Source: Burkholderiales bacterium
GTDB lineage: Bacteria > Pseudomonadota > Gammaproteobacteria > Burkholderiales > Burkholderiaceae_C
DNA length: 64,000 nt
Reading direction: 5' to 3'
NCBI GenBank assembly: GCA_003963005.1
Contig: RXJW01000043.1
Span: 62,001-126,000, forward strand
In this document: piece after piece, positions 43,626 through 52,300 of the stretch
Layout of the letters: each line of letters starts with the position of its first letter
How positions within the stretch are numbered: position 1 is the stretch's first letter
Made by a program: the position numbers and the translations under genes
Notes under the pieces: generated by a model
The model's input: the letters and a program-made list of their open reading frames with translations, nothing else
Database searches by the model: none
What the model was told of the DNA's origin: nothing

Positions 43626-44658
43626 CGGCGGGCTGCAGCAGCCGGATCGTGCCGGCGTCGGCATCCATCTCGGCCATGGCGCCCACCGGCACGGTCATCT
43701 TGCGCTTGATGTGGCCGATGGCCGCACCGCGATAGACGGGCACGTTCAGCGGGCCGAAGTAGTCGTCGAAGACCTCGTCCAGCGTCAGGCTGCCGTAGCC
43801 CTCGCCGGGCTCGCACTTCGTGAAGCGCCCGAGCACGACCCCGGCGAGCTGGCCCAGCGCGCCCGTCAGGCGCAGGGTCGACAGGCAGCGGTCTAGGCGG
43901 TAGATGTACTCGTTGATGTCCTCCAGGAACAGCAGCGCGCCGCGGCAGTCGGGGAAGTAGGGCGTGCCGGCGAGCGAGGCCAGCACCGTCAGGTTGCCAC
44001 CCACGAGCCGGCCCTGCGCCTTGCCGCCGCGCAGCGTACTGATGCGCTCCTCACGCGCGATGAGGTCGTCCACGGGCTTGACGACGGGGTTGCGCAGCAC
44101 CGCGGCTTCGGCGTTCATGACGAGCGCGCGGAAGCTCTGCACCGAGTAGTCGTTCCACTCCGAACCGGCCACGGGGCTGTGGAAGGTCACGAGGCCCGTC
44201 TGGCGCTGGATGGCGTTGACGAGGCTGGTGAGATCGCTGAAGCCGCCGAAGAACTTGGGGCGGCGGCGGATGAGGTCGTAGTCGAGCCGGTCGACGATGC
44301 GGTTGCAGCCGGAGCCGCCGGTCATCGCGATGACGCCGGCCACGCGGTCGTCGGCAAACATCGCGTTCACGTCGGCGGCACGCTGGGCGTCGGTGCCGGC
44401 AAACGGCCCGCGCCGCGCGGTGACGAACTCGCCCGGCTTGACCTGGAAGCCCAGCGCCTGCAGCGACTCGATGGCCATCTTCAGCGGTTCGCGCTCGAAG
44501 GTGGCATTGGCCGGGCTGACGAGACCCAGCGTGTCGCCGGGCTTCAGGCGGGGCGCGCGCAGGGGTTCGGTCGGGGCGGCCGTGGTGGGCGCGGTGCTGG
44601 CGAGCAGGCCGGCAGCGCTGGCCCCGAGGTGCAGAAGTTGGCGGCGGGACGGGGTCAT
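43618..44658 (-). CDS. Exported LD-carboxypeptidase (peptidase S66) with Tat-like signal
   Basis: The 346-residue protein starts at ATG 44658 with a twin-arginine leader (TPSRRQLLHLGASAAGLLAS). The S66 core has its nucleophile at Ser141 in GGFSDLTSL, Gly-rich MTGGSGCNRIVDRLD before it, and LFLEDINEYIYRLDR carrying the Glu; the His lies in GAAIGHIKRK. LdcA enzymes usually stay in the cytosol, so a periplasmic form in the same locus as a cytosolic one (34095) suggests separate trimming of incoming peptides. The Tat route is inferred from RR and the hydrophobic stretch. Confidence 0.88.
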   Translation of the reverse strand: MTPSRRQLLHLGASAAGLLASTAPTTAAPTEPLRAPRLKPGDTLGLVSPANATFEREPLKMAIESLQALGFQVKPGEFVTARRGPFAGTDAQRAADVNAMFADDRVAGVIAMTGGSGCNRIVDRLDYDLIRRRPKFFGGFSDLTSLVNAIQRQTGLVTFHSPVAGSEWNDYSVQSFRALVMNAEAAVLRNPVVKPVDDLIAREERISTLRGGKAQGRLVGGNLTVLASLAGTPYFPDCRGALLFLEDINEYIYRLDRCLSTLRLTGALGQLAGVVLGRFTKCEPGEGYGSLTLDEVFDDYFGPLNVPVYRGAAIGHIKRKMTVPVGAMAEMDADAGTIRLLQPAVT

Positions 44659-44706
44659 GGCGTGAAGGCGCGGTGAAAAACGGGTCCGGCGCCGCATACT
44701 CGGCGC

Positions 44707-45573
44707 GTGGAGTCGAAGTCGTTGGGACACCGATTGTTCGCCGCACGGGCGGTGGGCTGGCTGCGGTGCGGCCTGTGGGGTCTCGGGCTCTCGGCGGCGC
44801 TCGCGACCCAGGCCCAGCCGGTGTCGCCCATGGCCTGCCCGGAGCGCCTGCGCATCGCCTTTCCCGAAGCCTCGGCCGAGCCCTTCATGCGCGGCCAAGG
44901 GGAGGACTTCTCCCGCCCGCCAGGCCTGCTGGTCGACTGGGTGCGGCAGGCGCTGCGTGAACTCGGTTGCCTGGAGCGCGCGGAGATGCTGCGCCTGCCC
45001 GTGCGCCGGCTGCGCGCCATGATCGAGTCAGGGCAGATCGACATGGTGGCCGGCGTGGGCGACGGCGGGCCGATTGCCGCGCTGCTGGCGCTGCCGCCAC
45101 GGGAGGGTCGGCGCGGTGAGTTCGACTACAGCCTGGGCATCGTCGAGTACCTGCTGTACGCGCGGCGCAGCAGCGGCGTCGCGTGGGACGGCCAGACGCT
45201 CAGTGGCCTGGGGCCCGAGCTGCGCGTGGGCGTCACCGCCGGCACGCGCTCCGAAGCCCTGGCGGGCGAGCGCGGCTGGCCGGCTGAACCGGCGCCGAGC
45301 CACGAGAGTGCGTGGCTCAAGCTGATCTTGGGGCGCACGCCGGTGCTGCTGGTCCATGGCTATTTCGCGGAGGACCGCTTGCGGCAGGACCCGCGGCTGG
45401 GCCGCCAGGTGGAGCGCCTGCTGCCCGCGGTGGAGCGGCGGCATCTGTACGTGGGCATCGCGCCCGCACTGCTGCGCAGCAGCCGGGCTTTCGCGCAGCG
45501 CTTCTGGCGCGCGGTGTGCCAGGCCTCGGCCGACGCCAAGGCCGACGGCGCCTGCAAGTTGCCGCCGGGCTGA
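44707..45573 (+). CDS. Periplasmic binding-protein-like gene
   Basis: The 288-residue frame starts at GTG 44707, 48 bp from the divergent LD-carboxypeptidase start. A hydrophobic export signal (CGLWGLGLSAALATQAQP) is followed by a binding fold: ERLRIAFPEASAEPFMRGQG, LLVDWVRQALRELG, PVRRLRAMIESGQIDMVAGV and LRVGVTAGTRSEAL. It resembles TIGR02285 and amino-acid-binding proteins. No permease is adjacent. It is the third such binding protein in 15 kb, and none has its own ABC partners. The ligand is unknown; a sensory or feeding role is equally possible. Confidence 0.72.
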   Translation: MESKSLGHRLFAARAVGWLRCGLWGLGLSAALATQAQPVSPMACPERLRIAFPEASAEPFMRGQGEDFSRPPGLLVDWVRQALRELGCLERAEMLRLPVRRLRAMIESGQIDMVAGVGDGGPIAALLALPPREGRRGEFDYSLGIVEYLLYARRSSGVAWDGQTLSGLGPELRVGVTAGTRSEALAGERGWPAEPAPSHESAWLKLILGRTPVLLVHGYFAEDRLRQDPRLGRQVERLLPAVERRHLYVGIAPALLRSSRAFAQRFWRAVCQASADAKADGACKLPPG

Positions 45574-45585
45574 TCCAATGCGGTC

Positions 45586-45837
45586 ATGAGTGCTGATCTG
45601 CCACCCCTGCCCACGCTCGACCCCGGTCGCTTTCGCCACTACAAGGGCGGCGAGTACGAAGTGATCGGCGTCGCTCGCCACAGCGAGACGCTGGAGCCGG
45701 TCGTCGTGTACCGCCCGCTCTACAACGACAGCGGCTGGTGGGTGCGGCCGTTCGAGATGTTCACCGGCACGCTCGAGGTCGACGGCCTCGTGCGGCCGCG
45801 CTTCGAGCGCATCGGCCCGGGCGGCGCCGGGCGCTGA
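45586..45837 (+). CDS. DUF1653 protein
   Basis: The 83-residue protein fits DUF1653 throughout: FRHYKGGEYEVIGVARHSET, then VVVYRPLYNDSGWWVRPFEM and MFTGTLEVDGLVRPRF. The family is a small beta-rich domain, found alone or fused to other enzymes, and has no established function. It begins 13 bp after the binding-protein gene and is probably on the same transcript. The length is normal. Confidence 0.9.
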   Translation: MSADLPPLPTLDPGRFRHYKGGEYEVIGVARHSETLEPVVVYRPLYNDSGWWVRPFEMFTGTLEVDGLVRPRFERIGPGGAGR

Positions 45838-45878
45838 GTGGCCAGGAGGCGCAGGGCCTGCGTGCGCGTCGGGCCTGC

Positions 45879-46493
45879 TCACAACACGCGCGGCAGGTCG
45901 CGGCGGACGGCGATGCGGTCGCCGAAGTCGAAATGCCACCACTCGGTGGCGATGCCCTGAAAGCCCGCTTCGCGCATCGCGGCGCGCAGCCAGCCGCGTT
46001 CGGCCAGCTGGGCGCTGGTGAGCAGGCCCTGCGCGAGGTGCTCGGCTTCCCGGTCGGGGTGCGAGGCCAGCGTCATCTCGTCGAAGCCCGAGCCCATGTC
46101 GACCTCGCGGCCGGCGCGGTCGAGCACGGTGAGGTCCACCGCCATGCCGAAGCTGTGGATGGAGCCCCGCTCGGGCGGTGCGAGGTACATCGTCAGCGGC
46201 GTGCCCTGCAGTTCGTCCCAGAGGCGCTGCTGCACGCGCTGAGGGCGCAGGGCATCGAGCACCAGCAGCCGGTAGCCGGGGCGGCGTGTGTGCAGCCAGG
46301 CGGCGGCATGCTCCAGCGCGTCGGCGGCCTCGCGGCGCAGCCAGTGGCAGTCGATGCCCGCATAGACGTCGTGGCCGACGAAGTTGTTGGCACTGGCGTA
46401 GCGCAGGTCCACGGCGATGCCATGACGCAGCGTGGCCAGCCGCCGGAAGCCCGGGTGGGTGGCGATGTCTTCGATGCGGACGGGCTCGGCCAT
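45879..46493 (-). CDS. D-alanyl-D-alanine dipeptidase (VanX/DdpX family)
   Basis: This 204-residue zinc dipeptidase of the M15D family splits D-Ala-D-Ala. The zinc ligands are His113 and Asp120 in SIHSFGMAVD, and His187 in EWWHFDF with catalytic Glu184; Arg83 in LDALRPQ corresponds to the transition-state Arg of VanX. There is no signal peptide, so it acts in the cytosol, probably on imported D-Ala-D-Ala for use as a nutrient, like DdpX of Escherichia coli, and not for vancomycin resistance. Its ATG overlaps the upstream LysR stop (TGATG). Confidence 0.93.
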   Translation of the reverse strand: MAEPVRIEDIATHPGFRRLATLRHGIAVDLRYASANNFVGHDVYAGIDCHWLRREAADALEHAAAWLHTRRPGYRLLVLDALRPQRVQQRLWDELQGTPLTMYLAPPERGSIHSFGMAVDLTVLDRAGREVDMGSGFDEMTLASHPDREAEHLAQGLLTSAQLAERGWLRAAMREAGFQGIATEWWHFDFGDRIAVRRDLPRVL

Positions 46494-47392
46494 CAGGGCA
46501 GGCGGGCGAGGTGTTCGTGGGCCGCGGCGGTGATGAACTTCACCAGCCGGCGCGAGGCCTGCCCGAGCGGCGCGCTGGCGGCACTGAGCAGGTAGAGCTG
46601 CACCGGCACGGCAGGCGCCAGCGGCCGCACGCGAACCTTCGTGGTGTCGGCGCTGGTCGCGGTGAACGGGTCCACGAGCGTCATGCCCACGCCGGCCTCG
46701 ACGAGCGCGCGGGCCAACTGGTAGGTCTGCACGGTGATGCGGCTGGCCAGCGGCTGGCCGAGTGCTTCGCCGGCGTGGTGCAGCAGGCCAGCCAGCGGGT
46801 CGTCGCTCTGCAGGCCGACGATCTCGGTGCGGATGTCCGCCAGGCCCAGCGGCCCGTCGCCCTGCGCCTCGGGGCTCGCGAGCGGACACAGGGCCACCAT
46901 CGCACCGCTGGCGATCACCTCGGCCTTGATGCCGGGGTGGCGGGGGTCCTGCAGCGACAGGGCCAGATCGGCCTCGCCGAGCAGCAGGGCCGACACGATC
47001 TCGCGCGTGTGGTGCGTGGCCAGCGAGCAGTGGGCGTTGGGGTAGGCCTGGCACCAGGGCGTCATGGCCGCCGGCACGATGGCGGTGGCCAGGGCGGGCG
47101 TGGCGACCAGCCGCACCTGCTCGCTCTCGCCGGTCTTGAGGTTGGCCGCGAGGCGCCGGATGCCGACAAGGTCGCGGTTGAGCTTGTCGATCTCGACGAA
47201 CAGGCGCTGTGCCTCGGGCGTGGGGTAGAGCTTGCCGCGCACGCGGTCGAACAGCGGCATGCCGAGCTGCAGTTCGCAGTGCTGCAGCACCTTGGTGACG
47301 GCCGGCTGCGAGATGTGCAGCAACTGCGCGGCGCCGCTGATCGTGCCGGCCTGCATGATGGCGTGGAAGACCTCGATGTGCCTCAGGCGCAT
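46493..47392 (-). CDS. LysR-family regulator linked to vanX and the peptide-binding gene
   Basis: The 299-residue regulator has an N-terminal helix-turn-helix (FHAIMQAGTISGAAQLLHIS; QPAVTKVLQHCELQLGMPLF; RGKLYPTPEAQ) and an effector domain of normal length ending near LPLGQASRR. It is complete, unlike the LysR gene at 3920. It stands between a DppA-like gene (upstream, same strand) and vanX (downstream, overlapping), so it probably controls the peptide-use genes around it. The effector could be D-Ala or a D-Ala peptide; that is inference from neighbours. Confidence 0.9.
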   Translation of the reverse strand: MRLRHIEVFHAIMQAGTISGAAQLLHISQPAVTKVLQHCELQLGMPLFDRVRGKLYPTPEAQRLFVEIDKLNRDLVGIRRLAANLKTGESEQVRLVATPALATAIVPAAMTPWCQAYPNAHCSLATHHTREIVSALLLGEADLALSLQDPRHPGIKAEVIASGAMVALCPLASPEAQGDGPLGLADIRTEIVGLQSDDPLAGLLHHAGEALGQPLASRITVQTYQLARALVEAGVGMTLVDPFTATSADTTKVRVRPLAPAVPVQLYLLSAASAPLGQASRRLVKFITAAAHEHLARLP

Positions 47393-47413
47393 GACGTGCT
47401 CCCCGACGGAGGG

Positions 47414-47500
47414 ACACGGCCACGGAGGCACCGAGGCACAGAGAAACGCAGTTGTTTTCGCAAGCCGACCTCTCTGGGCCTCTGTGTCTCTGTGGCTGTG
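47414..47500. repeat. Long imperfect inverted repeat between the peptide-binding and LysR genes
   Basis: The left arm (about 47414-47443, containing CACGGCCACGGAGGCACCGA) pairs with the right arm (about 47470-47500, containing CCTCTGTGTCTCTGTGGCTG) over roughly 27 positions with four mismatches, around a loop of about 26 nt. The CACAGAG/CACGGAG purine-pyrimidine pattern is seen in dispersed palindromic repeats of several Proteobacteria. It fills the 118 bp between two genes on the same strand and may stop or weaken transcription from dppA-like into lysR. Confidence 0.7.
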
Positions 47501-47510
47501 TTGAGCGGCC

Positions 47511-49109
47511 TCATTTGCGGTAGACGCCTTCGAAGTCGACGCTGCCGTTGGGTGCCATCTTGAAGCCCACGACGTCCTTGCGGATCGGGATGTAGACCGT
47601 GGAGTGTGCCATCGTGATCCACGGCCGCTCGTGCTTGAAGATCTCCTGCGCCTTCTCGTAGAGCGCGATGCGCTTCTTCTGATCCGGCGTGCCGCGCGCC
47701 TCGTCGATGAGCCTGTCGAACTCGGCATTGCAGAACTTGATGCCGCCGCGGCTGTTGGCGCAGCTCAGGTTGGGCGTCAGGAAGTCGTCGGCATCGCCGG
47801 TCTCGCCGCTCCAGCCGCTCATGTAGACGCTGTGCTCACCGTTGTTGGCGCGCTTGAGGTACTCGCCCCATTCGAAGGTCTTGATGTTGGCCTTCACGCC
47901 GATCTTCGCCCAGTCCTGCTGGATGAGCTGGGCCATCAGCTGGCCGTTGGGGTTGGTCGGGCGCTGCACGGGCAGGGCCCACAGGTCGAGCTCGAAGCCG
48001 TTGGGGAAGCCGGCCTTGGCCAGCAGGGCCTTGGCCTTGGCGGGGTCGAACTCGTTCTTGAGCTTCTTGTTGTAGCCCGGGATGGCGGGCGGGAAGGCGC
48101 TGACCGCCTGCATCGCATCGCCGCGCGGGAACAGGGCCTTGAAGATGGCGTCGCGGTCGATGGCGATGTCCAGCGCCTCGCGCACCTCGCGCTTGTCGGT
48201 GGGCGGCTTCTTCAGGTTGAAGCTCAGGTACGAGATGTTCAGCGCCTGGATCTTCTCGATGCTGATGGCCGGATTGCCGGCCAGCGCCGCGATGTCGACG
48301 TCGCGCAGCGGCGCCGTGACGTGGCATTCGCCCGCCGCGATCTTTTGCGCGCGCACGTTGGGCTCGCGGCTGATGCTGAACACCAGCGTGGGCGTGGGCT
48401 GCTTGCCGCCCCAGTAGTCCGGGTTGGCCGTCATGCGCAGCACGTCGTCCTTGGCGTAGCTCTTGAACACGAACGGCCCGGCGCCCACCGGTTGTACGTT
48501 GATCTGGCTGGCCTTGCCCTCCTTGAGGAGCTGGGCACCATATTCGGCGGAGTGGATCCCCGCCCAGGCGAAGGCGAAGTTCGCGACGAATGTCACGTTC
48601 GGCTGCCGAAGGCGGAAACGAATTGTGCGGTCGTCGATCTTGTCGATGCCCTCGATCAACTTGGCCAGGCCGAGGTTCTGCGGGTAGATGAAATTGGCTG
48701 GAAACGCCTTGTTGAACGGGTGATTCGGATCGATGAACCGGCCGAAGGTGAACAGCACGTCGTCGGCATTGAAATCCCGCGTCGGCTTGAACCACGGGGT
48801 GGTATGGAACTTCACGCCTTCGCGGAGTTTGAAAGTGAAGGTCCTGGCGTCCGGCGAAATCTCCCAGCTGGTGGCGAGTTTCGGCATGAGTTCTGTCGTG
48901 GGGCGTTTGAATCCCAGCAGACCGTCGAACATCTGGGCGCCGACGATATTGGTACTGGCGCTGTCCCATAAACCAGGGTCAAACCCCTCCGGGCTGGCGT
49001 CGGCGCAATAGACCAGCGGCTTGCCCTGGGCCTGCGCCGCCGGCGCTGAAATCATCAGGAGCAGGGTGGCCAGGGCCAGGGAAAGGGTCTTCATCGCGGG
49101 CGTTTTCAT
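47511..49109 (-). CDS. DppA-like peptide ABC transporter substrate-binding protein
   Basis: The 532-residue family-5 binding protein has a signal peptide (LALATLLLMISAPAAQAQ) and the DppA/OppA pattern: YCADASPEGFDPGLWDSAST, MFDGLLGFKRPTTELMPKLA, PVGAGPFVFKSY and REVREALDIAIDRDAIFKAL. It would bind di- or oligopeptides in the periplasm. I choose ATG 49109; ATG 49094 is an alternative, and neither has a clear ribosome-binding site. Its permease and ATPase genes are not adjacent. It is divergent from the large lipoprotein gene and upstream of the LysR-vanX pair. Confidence 0.9.
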   Translation of the reverse strand: MKTPAMKTLSLALATLLLMISAPAAQAQGKPLVYCADASPEGFDPGLWDSASTNIVGAQMFDGLLGFKRPTTELMPKLATSWEISPDARTFTFKLREGVKFHTTPWFKPTRDFNADDVLFTFGRFIDPNHPFNKAFPANFIYPQNLGLAKLIEGIDKIDDRTIRFRLRQPNVTFVANFAFAWAGIHSAEYGAQLLKEGKASQINVQPVGAGPFVFKSYAKDDVLRMTANPDYWGGKQPTPTLVFSISREPNVRAQKIAAGECHVTAPLRDVDIAALAGNPAISIEKIQALNISYLSFNLKKPPTDKREVREALDIAIDRDAIFKALFPRGDAMQAVSAFPPAIPGYNKKLKNEFDPAKAKALLAKAGFPNGFELDLWALPVQRPTNPNGQLMAQLIQQDWAKIGVKANIKTFEWGEYLKRANNGEHSVYMSGWSGETGDADDFLTPNLSCANSRGGIKFCNAEFDRLIDEARGTPDQKKRIALYEKAQEIFKHERPWITMAHSTVYIPIRKDVVGFKMAPNGSVDFEGVYRK

Positions 49110-49318
49110 GGGAGACGGGCTGGGATTGTTGGAAGTCCCGCCGGCGGCGACAAGGCAGCGGAGTGGCCGAGCCGCATAACCCAAACTTATACCTTCGCGA
49201 CCCCCTAGGTCGTAACGTTTCGCGACGGACTTGTCGTACGACCGCGTCAGAATCCGCCCGCCGCTACCGGCCCCCCAGTTCCCAGGTGCAGCGACACCGC
49301 TGCAAGGAATGCCTCGCC
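49110..49318. promoter_or_regulatory. Divergent control region with two short palindromes
   Basis: The 209 bp between the DppA-like gene and the large lipoprotein contain CGACC-N5-GGTCG (49198-49212) and the perfect palindrome GTCGTACGAC (49233-49242), plus an AT-richer patch (AAACTTATACC near 49184-49194) suited to a -10 region. They are candidate operators; no regulator can be assigned. Confidence 0.4.
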
Positions 49319-52300
49319 ATGAACGCTCCGAAGCCCGACCCCCAACGACGCCAGTTCCTCCAGTACTCCGCCGCACTCGGCGGCGGTCTGCCCCTGGTCG
49401 GCTGCGGCGGCGGCAGTGGCGGCGCTGCCGCCGAGGCGGGTGCTGCCGATGCCACGACGGCCCATGCGGCGATCGTGCCCGTGCCCAACAGCCGCACCCC
49501 GGTGCCGCCCCCGCCGCCTCCGCCCCCGCCGCCTGCGCCCGCACCCGCGCCCGTGGCTGCAGTGACGACCCTGGGCCTGTTCACCGGCGCGATGCAGTTC
49601 AGCCTCGTCAGCCCGAAGACCCAGACCAAGGCGCCGTTCAGCCTCGGCTTCGCCTTCCGGCGTGGCGACGTGCCGGCGGGCAGCACGGTCACGTCCAATC
49701 TCTCCGGTCTGCAGGTGACGCCGCGCACCACATGGCCCGATGGATCGCTCAAGTTCGCCCAGCTGGCCGGCTTTGCCGATCTGACGGCGAACGTGATGAC
49801 GACCGTGCGGCTGCGTGCCGCGGCGGCTGACGGCCGGGTCGTCGTACCCCTGGCGCTGGCCGACCTCAAGAAGACGGGGTTGACGGCCGAGGTAGGTGCC
49901 GGCAGCTTCGGCACGGCCAGCTTTGCCGGCGCCGACTGGGACGCGCCGCACACGAGCTGGGTCGGCGGTGCGCAGATGTCGTCGTGGATCTTCCGCAAGC
50001 CGGTCGGTACCGACCCGCACCTGGTCGCATGGCTGGAGGTGCGCCTGTATGCCGGTGGTGCCGTCGAGGTGTTGCCCTGGGTGGAAAACGGCTACCTGAT
50101 GGTGGCGGCCCCCAAGAGCAAGGCGGCCGTGTTCACCTTCGCACTCGGGGGTTCGCAGCGCTTCTCGGCGAGCATCGATCTGCCCCATCACTGCCGCACA
50201 CCGCTGATCAGCGGTACCGCGTTGTCCTACTGGCTGGGCACCGATCCTGACGTCACGCCCAAGCACGACCTCGCCTACCTGCAGTCGACCGAACAGGTGC
50301 CGACCTACAGCGCCCGCGTCGCGCCGACGGCGCCGGTGGCGCAGGCGCTGGCCAGCACCTGGACGCCACTGGGCAAGGCCAATCTCGTCTACGACAGCGA
50401 CAGCATGCGATCGCCCGGCTACCAGTCGTCGATCGGTCTGCTGCCCGAGCACGACGTGCTGTACCTGACCTGCGAGAGCCCGGCGACCTATGGCGCCGTC
50501 GTGCGCAACGGCTTTGCGGCGGGTCGCTACGGCATGCACTACCGTGACGAGAAGACGCAGCGCCCGATCCGCTTCTCGCAATATCCCAACCTCGCGCTGG
50601 CCCAGTCCTTCAGCGGCTTCTACGACCAGGGCGGATCCACCCGGGGGCAATACACGCCGACCGCGACGGGCACCGCACCGGTCAGCTGGGACTGCGCGCA
50701 CAGCCCTGCCGTCGGCTACCTGGCCTACCTGGTCACCGGCCGCTTCTTCTTCATGGAGGCCGTGCAGTTCGCTGCCACCTTCAACTACCTCGGCAAGGGC
50801 GATGCCGACCCGCTGCGCAAGGGCGCGCTGGGTCTGGTCCAGAGCTGTGTCGGTGCCTGGCAGGTGCGGGCAGCAGCGTGGCAGTGGCGCACGCTGGCGA
50901 TGGCCCTGAACGTGACGCCTGACAGCGACGCCACGCTGAAGGACGAGTTCCTCGCCAGCGCCCAGGCCAACATCGACCACTATCACTCGACCTACGTCGC
51001 GCAGCCCAACAACCCGTTCGGCTGGGTCCAGGGGGAGAGCTACAACAGTACCGGCGCCTACTTCGACGCGTCCTGGATGCAGGACTTCGTCACGGCAGCC
51101 TGGGGCTTCTCACTGAGCATGGGCCTGCCGCTGCCGGCAGCGGCATCCACCAAGATGGAGGCCTTTTTCCAATGGAAGGCGCGTACGGCCGTGATGCGCC
51201 TGGGGCCGGCCGGCGGCTTCTGGTACGTCAACGGTGCGCCTTACACCATGAGCGTGTCGCCGGTGACCGTGCCTGACTTCGCCACCGGCAAGGGCCCCTG
51301 GCATGCGAATGAAGCACAGGCCTACGCCGCCACCTATGCCAGCGCACCGACGTGGCTGAGCAAGGTCGAAGGCCAGCTGGCCGCCGAGGCCATGCCGGGC
51401 GAGCGGTCGATGTGGGGCAATCTCATGCCCGCGATCAGCTATGCCGTGCGTCACAACGTGCCGGGTGCGACGGCCGCCTGGCAGCGCCTGACGCGGGCCA
51501 GCAACTTCTCGGCCTTGCGCGATGCCTTCCATACCGCGCCCGTGTGGTCGGTTGCCCCCGCGCGCATCACGCCGGCCTGGCTCGCGGGCAAGCCGATCGG
51601 CCAGTGGATCGAGATTCCGAACACGGCCGGCGCAGGCGGCTCGGCGGTGGATGCCTTCTCCGGCATGGCTGTGAACGACCTGACCAGCGAGATCATCATC
51701 GCGGCGGCAGGCGGGCATGGCGACTCGTCGGACAACCGTGTCGTCTCCATCAGCCTCGCGGCGGACGCGCCAGCCTGGGTGCAGCGGTCCGCGCCGAGCA
51801 CGACGGTGGCCGCCAATGTGGCGTACTACGCCGATGGACTGCCCACGTCCCGCCACACCTACCAATCGATCCATTTCGTGCCGCAGATCAACCGTCTGAT
51901 GCTGTTTGGCACCTATGGCGCCTATGGCTCGGCATGGGCCTTCCCGACCGTCGACGGCTTCAACCTCGACACCAACAAGTGGGACAAGTCGGGGACCTAC
52001 GGTGACATGCCCGGTGGTTTCTATGGTGCCGGCATGATCCGCGCCACGGGTGAGGTGGTCAGCACGCAGCTCAAGAAGAAGTGGTCGCCCGTGACCCGCG
52101 CGTGGACGGATTTCGTCACGAACGCCAATGACCAGGCCCCGGTGCGCTGGCCCGTGGCCTACGACTCGCGGCGCAACCAGCTCTTCTCCCTGCAGTGGGG
52201 TGATGGCCAGGGCGTGGGCAGCGGCGTGGTGGCCAACCGCGTGCCGCTGGACGGCAGCTTGGTCGTGCCCGTCAGCTTCAACGCGAGTGCGGCGCTGTCG

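Noticed and set aside
45879-47392. A vancomycin-resistance cluster because of the VanX-type gene
   Set aside because: No VanH or VanA-type ligase or VanRS is present, and the organism appears Gram-negative; a nutritional D-Ala-D-Ala dipeptidase is the better reading.
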